DNA from: an uncultured bacterium
GTDB taxonomy: Bacteria; Actinomycetota; Coriobacteriia; Coriobacteriales; Coriobacteriaceae
Direction: 5' to 3'
Assembly: GCA_905215835.1 (NCBI GenBank)
Contig: CAJMRR010000139.1
Span: 1 to 5,194, forward strand
DNA: 5,194 bases
Every line of letters starts with the position of its first letter. The first letter of the stretch is position 1. The notes beneath the pieces were generated by a model. That model was not told where the DNA came from. It worked only from the letters and a program-made list of their open reading frames with translations, and ran no database searches. The position numbers and the translations under genes are program-made. This document shows, one piece after another, positions 1 through 5,059 of this stretch.

Positions 1-92
1 ACGAGCGGGGGCTCCTATCTTTTTAGTGCCCTCGGATTGGGTCATAGTGTCTGTCCGTCCTCAACCTGTGATTCCGCCACGGTCCGCTTCGG

Positions 93-148
93 TAGTCGTT
101 GGGGACGTTCTTGTTTGACTAGTCATTTAAGAACGTCCCCAACGACTA
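93..148. repeat. 56-bp intergenic inverted repeat (family 1)
   Basis: Two perfect 20-nt arms, 93-112 and 129-148, are reverse complements of each other; the core of the left arm reads GTCGTTGGGGACGTTCTT. They enclose a 16-nt spacer that itself contains the 10-bp palindrome TGACTAGTCA (116-125). No poly-T tract follows on either strand, so it does not read as a standard intrinsic terminator, although the RNA would fold strongly. It lies 130 nt upstream of the kinase start. By its form it is a REP/MITE-like palindrome or a leader structure; which of these cannot be told from one copy. Confidence 0.85.
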
Positions 149-222
149 ACTTCCTTCCCGTAACCTTTCCGCAACAATTCGACCTCCACGGCACCAGCGC
201 CCGCCTGCCGTGCTCCCTGCGC

Positions 223-228
223 TACACT
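223..228 (+). promoter_or_regulatory. possible -10 box for the kinase operon
   Basis: TACACT lies 50 nt upstream of the kinase ATG and fits the loose TANNNT pattern of a -10 element. No recognisable -35 hexamer stands 16-18 nt upstream. Between it and the ribosome binding site is a small hairpin, GGCGC-TGCT-GCGCC (241-254), in the presumed leader. The call is weak and rests on position and one hexamer. Confidence 0.25.
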
Positions 229-278
229 TAGTCGCACTGTGGCGCTGCTGCGCCGTGCCCGAACCAAGGGAGACCCTC

Positions 279-1103
279 ATGAAGAACACTCAGCTGCTGC
301 TGATCAACGATATGTGCGGCTACGGCAAGGTCGCGCTTTCCGCCATGCTGCCGGTGCTGTCGCACATGGGCTACCGCATCCACAACCTGCCAACGGCGCT
401 CGTTTCCGATACGCTCAACTATCCCAAGTTCTACATCCACGACACCACCGAGTACGTGCGCCAGAGCCTCGCCATCTGGGAGGAGCTCGGCTTTGAGTTC
501 GACGCCATCTCTACCGGCTTTATCGTGACCGAGGAAGAGACGCGCATCATTTCGGACTTCTGCCACCGCCGCGCGCAAAAGGGTACCAAGGTGTTCGTCG
601 ACCCCATCATGGGCGACAACGGCAAGCTCTATGCGGGCGTGCCCGAGTCCACGATTGGCCTTATGCGGCATCTGCTGGAGTGCGCAGACTACGCGGTTCC
701 CAACTACACCGAGGCCTGTCTGCTCACCGATACGCCTATCGCCGAGCAAATTACGCCCGATGAGGCCCGTGACCTTGTGGACGCCGTGCGTGAGCTGGGT
801 GCCAAATCTGTGGTCATTACGAGCGCCGTAGTCAATGGCACGAACGCGGTTATCGGTTACGACCATGTGGCGGGGGAGTACTTTACGATTCCCTTTGAGC
901 TCATTCCGGTCTATTTCCCGGGCACGGGCGACACGTTTTCGGCGGTGCTCGTCGGCCGCGTTATGGCAGGTTGGAGTCTGCAGCGCGCGACGTCCGATGC
1001 CATGCGTGTGGTGGCTGAGCTTATCGAGCGCAATGCCGACCAAGAGGACAAGTCGGCTGGCCTTCCCATCGAGGCCTGCCTGGATGTGGTTGACCATGAG
1101 TAA
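279..1103 (+). CDS. pdxK/pdxY-like: pyridoxamine/pyridoxal kinase (ribokinase/PfkB fold)
   Basis: This 274-residue cytoplasmic kinase is predicted to phosphorylate pyridoxal, pyridoxamine or pyridoxine with ATP, the B6 salvage step towards PLP. Family hallmarks are visible: a Gly-rich N-terminal loop after the first strand (NDMCGYGK, 10-17), VDPIMGDNGKLY (107-118), PNYTEA (141-146) and the anion-hole/catalytic motif FPGTGDTF (213-220), with Asp218 as the expected base. The length is normal for the family. The ATG at 279 is chosen over an in-frame ATG at 210 because AAGGGAG (266-272) sits 6 nt upstream and the residues before it do not look like the family. The related hydroxymethylpyrimidine kinase ThiD is an alternative, but the VDPIMGDNGKLY block and the N-terminus fit pyridoxamine kinase better. 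It overlaps the next gene by 8 nt, so the two are probably co-transcribed and translationally coupled. All 12 arginine codons are CGN. Confidence 0.88.
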   Translation: MKNTQLLLINDMCGYGKVALSAMLPVLSHMGYRIHNLPTALVSDTLNYPKFYIHDTTEYVRQSLAIWEELGFEFDAISTGFIVTEEETRIISDFCHRRAQKGTKVFVDPIMGDNGKLYAGVPESTIGLMRHLLECADYAVPNYTEACLLTDTPIAEQITPDEARDLVDAVRELGAKSVVITSAVVNGTNAVIGYDHVAGEYFTIPFELIPVYFPGTGDTFSAVLVGRVMAGWSLQRATSDAMRVVAELIERNADQEDKSAGLPIEACLDVVDHE

Positions 1104-1425
1104 TGCTGGCGAGGGCGGCATCAAGCCTGCGGGCGAGAACAAGCCGCTCGGTGCCCCGCGCGGCAGGCGCCCACGTATTCGCATTAGCTGCGTGGACCAG
1201 CTGGGCACATGCCGCTGCCATCACGGGCACAAGCCGGGTGACGTCTTCGACTTCGACCGAGATCGCGGCAAGATGTGCGCCATGGCCTGCCATGTGGGCT
1301 TTCCCTATATCGATATCCTGCGCTATGGCGGAACCGTGCCTGGCAACGAGCCTGGTACGGCAAAGTTCTGCTGCCCCGAGGTCGACACCCTCAATGTCTG
1401 GCTCGCCGAGATCGTCGACGAGTAG
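1096..1425 (+). CDS. small Cys-rich protein, TIGR04076-like, function unknown
   Basis: This 109-residue protein has no signal peptide or membrane segment. After a basic, Gly/Pro-rich tail of about 28 residues comes a compact domain: GTCRCHHGHKPGDVFDF (38-54), MCAMACH (60-66), ILRYGG (74-79) and FCCPE (91-95). The seven cysteines (32, 39, 41, 61, 65, 92, 93) and nearby histidines (42, 43, 45, 66) could bind a metal, but that is inference. The order GxC...H..GD.F...MC..A...LRYGG...CCP matches my recollection of TIGR04076, an uncharacterised bacterial family; no function is established. The ATG at 1096 lies inside the end of the kinase gene (ATGAGTAA overlap), with only a weak GGATGTGG upstream, which suggests coupled translation. 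The N-terminal tail is longer than the family core and may be disordered. Confidence 0.72.
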   Translation: MSNAGEGGIKPAGENKPLGAPRGRRPRIRISCVDQLGTCRCHHGHKPGDVFDFDRDRGKMCAMACHVGFPYIDILRYGGTVPGNEPGTAKFCCPEVDTLNVWLAEIVDE

Positions 1426-1433
1426 TTGAGCGC

Positions 1434-1466
1434 AATGTGACAAAGGGACAGTTCCTTTGTCACATT
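1434..1466. repeat. palindromic repeat, family 2, full copy A
   Basis: The perfect 13-nt arms AATGTGACAAAGG (1434-1446) and CCTTTGTCACATT (1454-1466) are separated by a 7-nt loop, GACAGTT. It begins 8 nt after the stop of the TIGR04076-like gene. No poly-T follows, so termination would be imperfect at best. A second full copy stands at 4856-4890 and a right half at 2975-2993, so it is a dispersed family and not a local hairpin. Confidence 0.9.
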
Positions 1467-1500
1467 CGCCGGTGGCGTCCCTTCTATTGTGCTTGTAATC

Positions 1501-1585
1501 TCAAATCTCTGCATTTCATCCGATTTTAGGTTCTAAAAATTCTGCGTTTCATCGATAATCAAGCGTATAAAACGTTGCATTTCAT
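1501..1585 (+). repeat. three 19-nt direct repeats with a 33-nt period upstream of the ATPase
   Basis: Units at 1501-1519, 1534-1552 and 1567-1585 share an A-rich left part (AAA at unit positions 3-5) and TGCRTTTCAT at unit positions 10-19. The core is TGCATTTCAT in units 1 and 3 and TGCGTTTCAT in unit 2. The spacing is exactly 33 nt twice, about three helical turns, so the sites would face the same side of DNA. The array lies in the AT-rich leader directly before the ATPase gene, the last unit ending 24 nt before its ATG. It may be an operator array or the remains of a tandem duplication. Confidence 0.7.
1566..1571 (+). promoter_or_regulatory. possible -10 box of the ATPase gene
   Basis: TATAAA lies 38 nt before the ATG at 1610, within an AT-rich leader, and overlaps the left edge of the third direct repeat. 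The hexamer 17 nt upstream is TGCGTT, part of the second repeat core and a poor -35. If the promoter is real, a protein bound to the direct repeats would compete with or assist RNA polymerase there. Confidence 0.35.
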
Positions 1586-1609
1586 TTGATGACACTGAGG
1601 GGAGAGCCT

Positions 1610-2971
1610 ATGCTGCGCAGGAAAATAGCGGCAGAGCTGGAGCGTTGGCTGAAGTCTTCCGAGCAAAAGGCCTTGTTCATTACGGGTTCTCGCCAGATTG
1701 GCAAAAGCTATTCGATTCGCGCATTTGGCAAAGCCAACCATGCAACCTACATCGAGCTTAACCTCATGGAAAACCGCCAGGCAAAAGATGCTCTTCTCGA
1801 GGCGCGGAATGCCGATGATTTCATCAGCAGGGTGACGCTTCTTTCGGGAAAGTCGATTGCGCCAGGCAAAACGCTCGTGTTTATCGATGAGGTCCAAGAG
1901 GCCCCCGACATCATGACGATGGCAAAGTTCCTTGTTGAGGACGGGAGGTGCCGTTGGGCGTTTTCGGGGTCAATGCTCGGGACTCAGTTCAAGGGCGTCA
2001 GGTCCTATCCCGTGGGGTATGTTCACGAGCTTAGGATGTTCCCGCTCGATTTTGAGGAGTTTTGCTGGGCAATCGGGGTGAGCGAGGGGGCTCGTCAAAC
2101 GATACGTGACGCGTGTATCAGCGAGAGGCCCATTCCTGATTACATTCATGACGCGATGATGGCAAACTTCAGGACCTATACCGTTGTCGGCGGAATGCCG
2201 GAGGTCGTGCAGCGTTTCCTTGACACGCAGGGCGACCTTGCCTCTGTTCGTCAGCTACAGTCAGAGCTCAACGAACAGTACCGGCGGGATATCTCCAAGT
2301 ATGCAAACGGGCGAACCCTTCAGGTGCAGAGCATCTACGATCAGCTCCCTATTATGCTCGAGGGCGAAAACAAGCGCTTCGTGCTCAATTCCATTGACCC
2401 CAAGGCTCACTACGAGAAGTATCAGCGAGATTTTGTATGGCTTGTCGATGCCGGCGTTGCTCTCAAAGCCGATATCGTAACCGAGCCAAAATCGCCCCTG
2501 CTCAAGACGGCGCGGCCATCGCAGTTCAAGCTATATCAATCGGATACGGGCATGTTGATGGCGCGCTACCCCGTTGGAGTCGCCCAAGCGGCGTATCTTG
2601 ATAGCAAGGAGCCCAATCTGGGCGGCATTTACGAAAACGTGGTGGCCCAGCAGCTGACTGCCCAAAATCGCCAGCTTTACTACTATCAGACAAAAAAGCG
2701 CGGTGAAGTGGACTTTGTGGTCGATGGACCGGATGGGACGGCTGTTCCGATCGAGGTTAAATCGGGCTCCTATTACCACGCGCACGCTGCGCTCGGTCAT
2801 GTGCTTGATACGGCTGAATATGGCGTAAGGCTCGGGATTGTTTTCTCGAGAGGCAACGTTGAGCGCAACGGAGCGGTTCTCTATTTGCCGCTATATGCGA
2901 CCTGGGCCCTTTCGGATGTTTTGGGCGACTCCTGCGCCGAGGGGATAAAGCTGGAGGTCAAGCCGGTCTAG
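1610..2971 (+). CDS. AAA_14/DUF4143-type P-loop ATPase
   Basis: This soluble protein of 453 residues has an N-terminal P-loop ATPase domain and a C-terminal DUF4143-type domain. Visible motifs are Walker A GSRQIGKS (26-33; Lys32, Ser33), Walker B LVFIDEVQ (89-96; Asp93, Glu94), a sensor-like WAFSGSMLG (116-124) and YTVVGGMPEVV (190-200), typical of the linker in this family. The C-terminal block GGIYENVVAQQL (338-349), GEVDFVVD (365-372) and PIEVKSG (380-386) gives the E...D...ExK pattern of a PD-(D/E)XK fold (Glu342, Asp368, Glu382, Lys384). Length and domain order are normal and intact. The family is common in gut bacteria, often as lone genes, and its biological role is unresolved; nuclease activity is not shown. 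The ATG at 1610 follows GAGGGGAG (1597-1604); an in-frame TTG/ATG at 1586/1589 lacks such a site. Nine of 30 arginines use AGG/AGA, unlike the kinase gene, which points to transfer. Confidence 0.88.
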   Translation: MLRRKIAAELERWLKSSEQKALFITGSRQIGKSYSIRAFGKANHATYIELNLMENRQAKDALLEARNADDFISRVTLLSGKSIAPGKTLVFIDEVQEAPDIMTMAKFLVEDGRCRWAFSGSMLGTQFKGVRSYPVGYVHELRMFPLDFEEFCWAIGVSEGARQTIRDACISERPIPDYIHDAMMANFRTYTVVGGMPEVVQRFLDTQGDLASVRQLQSELNEQYRRDISKYANGRTLQVQSIYDQLPIMLEGENKRFVLNSIDPKAHYEKYQRDFVWLVDAGVALKADIVTEPKSPLLKTARPSQFKLYQSDTGMLMARYPVGVAQAAYLDSKEPNLGGIYENVVAQQLTAQNRQLYYYQTKKRGEVDFVVDGPDGTAVPIEVKSGSYYHAHAALGHVLDTAEYGVRLGIVFSRGNVERNGAVLYLPLYATWALSDVLGDSCAEGIKLEVKPV

Positions 2972-2974
2972 GGC

Positions 2975-2993
2975 CAGTCCCTTTGTCACATTC
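2975..2993. repeat. right half of palindromic repeat family 2 (copy B)
   Basis: The 19 nt starting 4 nt after the ATPase stop codon match 1449-1467 of copy A at 18 of 19 positions and 4872-4890 of copy C at 18 of 19. The left arm is missing: the sequence upstream is the end of the ATPase gene. The ATPase gene is thus bracketed by two direct copies of this half element, about 1.5 kb apart. Confidence 0.8.
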
Positions 2994-2995
2994 AT

Positions 2996-3024
2996 GAGTG
3001 TGGATTTTCTCCCACGCTCGTTTT
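2996..3024 (+). terminator. intrinsic terminator of the ATPase gene
   Basis: GAGTGTGG (2996-3003) pairs with CCACGCTC (3012-3019) as an 8-bp stem with one U-G pair and an 8-nt loop, followed after one base by TTTT (3021-3024). It begins 25 nt after the ATPase stop and is oriented for + strand transcription. The U tract is short, so efficiency may be modest. Immediately beyond it, a GC-rich 7-bp hairpin (3033-3039 with 3049-3055) could slow transcripts from the opposing phosphatase gene, but no U tract follows on the - strand. Confidence 0.6.
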
Positions 3025-3065
3025 ATGCCGATGGCGTGGCCCGTGTGCCCGCGCCGCCCGAGCGC

Positions 3066-3512
3066 CTACAGCTGCTCGAGCATAGCGGTGCAACCGGCGA
3101 GTACATCGCGGTAGGTGGCGTCGAAATTGCCGGTGTACCAGGGGTCGGCCACGCCGCCGGGGCGATCGGTCCAATCGAGCAGGCGCGAGATCTTGCCATC
3201 GGGGTCCTTCCCAAAAATTCGGTACAGGCCGCGGGCGTTCTCGTCGTCCATATAGACAATGTGGTCCCAGTCGCCATTCTCCGCGCGACGCACCTGACGT
3301 GCACGATGTGCGACGACGGGAATCCCGACCTCGCGCAGCTTGGCAACGGTACCGTGGTGTGGCGGGTTGCCGATCTCCTCGGTCGAGGTCGCAGCGGAAT
3401 CAATGACAAACTCGCCCGCGCGCCCAGCGCGGCGCACCAGCTCGGTAAACACCGACTCAGCCATCGTCGAGCGACAGATGTTGCCGTGGCAGACAAACAG
3501 TACACGTTGCAT
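3066..3512 (-). CDS. low-molecular-weight protein tyrosine phosphatase
   Basis: This cytoplasmic phosphatase of 148 residues is predicted to remove phosphate from phosphotyrosine through a cysteinyl-phosphate intermediate. The signature loop is at the N-terminus, VCHGNICRS (7-15), with nucleophile Cys8, Arg14 and Ser15. The general acid is in ADPWYTGNF (122-130) as Asp123. Both elements and the length are normal for the family; Thr16 replaces the common Pro after the loop. Arsenate reductases of the same fold use an extra resolving Cys pair near residues 82-89, which is absent here (Cys only at 8, 13, 141), so arsenate reduction is unlikely. The start is the ATG at 3512, preceded by AAAGGAAA; an in-frame ATG at 3557 would add 15 residues ahead of the conserved first strand. 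It lies 45 nt downstream of the MFS gene on the same strand, probably in one operon, but no capsule or kinase partner is in view. Confidence 0.9.
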   Translation of the reverse strand: MQRVLFVCHGNICRSTMAESVFTELVRRAGRAGEFVIDSAATSTEEIGNPPHHGTVAKLREVGIPVVAHRARQVRRAENGDWDHIVYMDDENARGLYRIFGKDPDGKISRLLDWTDRPGGVADPWYTGNFDATYRDVLAGCTAMLEQL

Positions 3513-3557
3513 ATGCGGTTTCCTTTCGATCGCCATCATCGAGCTCGAGTATCGCAT

Positions 3558-4799
3558 CTACGCCTGCGCCATCGCCCTCTTGCGTTCCCAGCGAGCCAAC
3601 TTAATCGTCACCAGCGTAAGCACCCAGGCCACAAGCGAGAACGCGGCACCCACTGCGCCTACATATGCAATGCCAGCTCCGCTTACCACGGCACCGCCCA
3701 CCGCGGTGCCAAACGAGATGCCGACGTTAAACGCCATGGGCTCAACCGAACTTGCGAGTACCATCGACTTGGGGTGGCGGCTGCGTGCCACGTCCATAAA
3801 GTGTGTGATGCACGACACCGAGAACAGGTACATGAGCAGCGCCAAGCTAAAGACAAAGACCAGCGCGAGCGGCATGGTGCCGCCCACAGCAAACAGCCCG
3901 AGTAACGCCGCAGCCTGCAGCACAAACGTCACCAGCAGTGCCTTCATGCCAAAGCGCGCGTCGATCCATCCGCCCAAGATGTTCGAGATCAGGCAGAACA
4001 CGCCGTAGGCCATGAGCGCGGTGCTGGCTTCGACCGTGCCCATGCCCAACACCTGCTCAAGATAAGGCGTCACGTAGCCGTAGAAAACGTAGACCGACCC
4101 CACGCCAAACAAGAAGATGAGCATGCCGGTGATGATGCTCGGTTCGCGCAGAAGCCCCGCCTGCTCGCGAAAGGTGGCAGGCTCGTCGGTTTGCCCAGCG
4201 CGCGGCATAAACGCCACGAGCGCTCCGCAGATCAGAACGGCAAAGGTCAGCGTGCCGTACATGGCCACGTGCCAGTCGAGCGTGTCGGCCACAAACTTGC
4301 CGATCGAAGTGACAAAGACCATTGCCACGGAAAACGCGCCGTACACTACCGAGATGGCGAGTGAGGTCTGCTGCGGGGACAGCAGCTCAGGGATGTACGT
4401 CACGCCCACGGCGAGCAGCGCACCCGAGACGGAGCCCAGGACAATACGCGAGATAAACAGCACTTGAAAGTTAGGCGCCAGCGCCATAACCAAATTGCCG
4501 AGCACAAAGACGATGCTGTAGCACACGAGCAGCTGGTAGCGGCGAAAACGCCCCGTACTGAGCGCGAGCACCGGCGTCGAGATAGCGTAGATCAGTGCGA
4601 ACACGCTAATAAGTTGGCCTGCGGTGGCAAGCGATACGCCGAGTTCCGTCGCTAGGTCGCTTTCGATGCCGATGACCACGAACTCGGAGCAGCCGAGCGA
4701 GAATCCCAACAGCACGAGCAGCGCCAGGCAAAGATTGGTGCGCGCGGGGGAGAGCGCGGCGGCGGTTGACTTACTTTTTGGCGTGGTTGCGGCGGTCAA
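3558..4799 (-). CDS. DHA1-type MFS transporter (12 TM), probable TTG start
   Basis: This integral membrane protein of 413 residues is predicted to be a proton-driven exporter of the DHA1 group (AraJ/YdhP-like). The substrate cannot be read from the sequence. About twelve hydrophobic helices follow a polar tail of 22 residues. Conserved parts include EFVVIGIESDLATELGVS (39-56) in and after TM1, AGQLISVFALIYAISTPVL (60-78) in TM2 and the motif-A-like loop TGRFRRYQ (82-89). A central loop (about 199-220) separates the two halves, and the C-terminus is basic (ARWERKRAMAQA). The reading frame stays open upstream to an ATG at 4886, but that ATG lies inside a palindromic repeat. TTGGAG ends 8 nt before the TTG at 4799, which makes this the best start; the GTG at 4808 would be too close to that site. 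The phosphatase gene follows 45 nt after its stop. Confidence 0.85.
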   Translation of the reverse strand: MTAATTPKSKSTAAALSPARTNLCLALLVLLGFSLGCSEFVVIGIESDLATELGVSLATAGQLISVFALIYAISTPVLALSTGRFRRYQLLVCYSIVFVLGNLVMALAPNFQVLFISRIVLGSVSGALLAVGVTYIPELLSPQQTSLAISVVYGAFSVAMVFVTSIGKFVADTLDWHVAMYGTLTFAVLICGALVAFMPRAGQTDEPATFREQAGLLREPSIITGMLIFLFGVGSVYVFYGYVTPYLEQVLGMGTVEASTALMAYGVFCLISNILGGWIDARFGMKALLVTFVLQAAALLGLFAVGGTMPLALVFVFSLALLMYLFSVSCITHFMDVARSRHPKSMVLASSVEPMAFNVGISFGTAVGGAVVSGAGIAYVGAVGAAFSLVAWVLTLVTIKLARWERKRAMAQA

Positions 4800-4820
4800 G
4801 GTTGTCACTCCAATGTCGCG

Positions 4821-4847
4821 TGAATAAGCGGGATTCAATCCCTGCAA
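4821..4847 (-). promoter_or_regulatory. possible MFS promoter with an embedded palindromic operator
   Basis: Read on the - strand, TTGCAG (4847-4842) and TATTCA (4826-4821) are 15 nt apart, a short but possible -35/-10 pair. The spacer contains the near-symmetrical GGGATTGAATCCC (4842-4830), two 6-nt half sites around one base. A palindrome between promoter elements is the usual place for a repressor of an efflux pump, for example of the TetR or MarR type; no regulator gene is in the window. This is inference from position and symmetry. Confidence 0.35.
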
Positions 4848-4855
4848 CTCTAACA

Positions 4856-4890
4856 GAATGTGACAAAGGGACAGTCTCTTTGTCACATTC
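4856..4890. repeat. palindromic repeat, family 2, full copy C
   Basis: The perfect 13-nt arms GAATGTGACAAAG (4856-4868) and CTTTGTCACATTC (4878-4890) surround a 9-nt loop, GGACAGTCT. The similarity to copy A continues past the right arm (CG followed by a GC-rich run ending in GTGGC). It lies between divergent genes, so it has no upstream gene to terminate. Read on the - strand it encodes MTKRLSLCHI in frame with the MFS gene, which explains the misleading upstream extension of that reading frame. Confidence 0.9.
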
Positions 4891-4908
4891 GCGGCGTGGC
4901 TGCCGCCT

Positions 4909-4973
4909 AAACCGTCACAACATTCGGCGAAAATCTCGAAAACGAGGAAAAACGTCGAATGTTGTGACGGTTT
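4909..4973. repeat. 65-bp compound inverted repeat (family 3)
   Basis: The perfect 18-nt arms AAACCGTCACAACATTCG (4909-4926) and its reverse complement (4956-4973) extend inward by a G-U pair and two more pairs. The central spacer holds its own small stem, CTCG-AAAA-CGAG (4935-4946). The right arm ends in GGTTTT and the left begins AAACC, which is terminator-like in both directions, yet the element sits between divergent genes. The arms share GTCACA...ATTCG with repeat family 2, hinting at relatedness. It is best called a REP/MITE-like element; a role as insulator or leader structure is possible. Confidence 0.85.
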
Positions 4974-5012
4974 TCGTGTCCGGCGCGGGTGAGCTTCGGT
5001 GCCGTCTGGGGG

Positions 5013-5018
5013 TATAAG
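5013..5018 (+). promoter_or_regulatory. possible -10 box for the 3'-edge gene
   Basis: TATAAG is 41 nt upstream of the ATG at 5060, a plausible distance. No convincing -35 hexamer is seen 16-18 nt before it, where the sequence is GC-rich and follows the compound inverted repeat. Confidence 0.35.
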
Positions 5019-5059
5019 ACTAGTGAGTGTTTATTTGCGAGGCCTAAGGGGCGCCCCGT

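Noticed and set aside
1..24. Possible tail of an intrinsic terminator (GAGC-GGGG-GCTC followed by TTTTT)
   Set aside because: The visible stem is only 4 bp and the T run starts 5 nt after it; the sequence before position 1 is needed to decide, so it was not listed as a feature.
37..231. 64-residue open frame on the + strand
   Set aside because: It runs through the perfect inverted repeat at 93-148, has no ribosome binding site and shows no protein-like pattern.
228..1208. Long open frame on the - strand opposite the kinase
   Set aside because: It is antisense to a gene with clear kinase motifs and ribosome binding site; its translation is His/Arg/Gly-rich with no recognisable family, as expected for a shadow in GC-rich DNA.
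1501..1585. CRISPR-like array
   Set aside because: There are only three degenerate 19-nt units with 14-nt gaps, no palindromic repeat and no cas genes; an operator array or tandem duplication fits better.
3066..3512. Arsenate reductase of the thioredoxin-coupled ArsC type
   Set aside because: The protein shares the CX5R loop but lacks the resolving cysteine pair that arsenate reduction needs, and no ars genes are nearby.
2994..3905. 303-residue open frame on the + strand across the phosphatase and MFS genes
   Set aside because: It is antisense to two genes with recognisable family motifs, spans their junction, and its translation shows no domain.
4800..4886. 29-residue N-terminal extension of the MFS protein from the ATG at 4886
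   Set aside because: The ATG and first ten residues come from palindromic repeat copy C; the same peptide pattern appears from copy A in an unrelated place. The family normally starts close to TM1, and the TTG at 4799 has a proper ribosome binding site.
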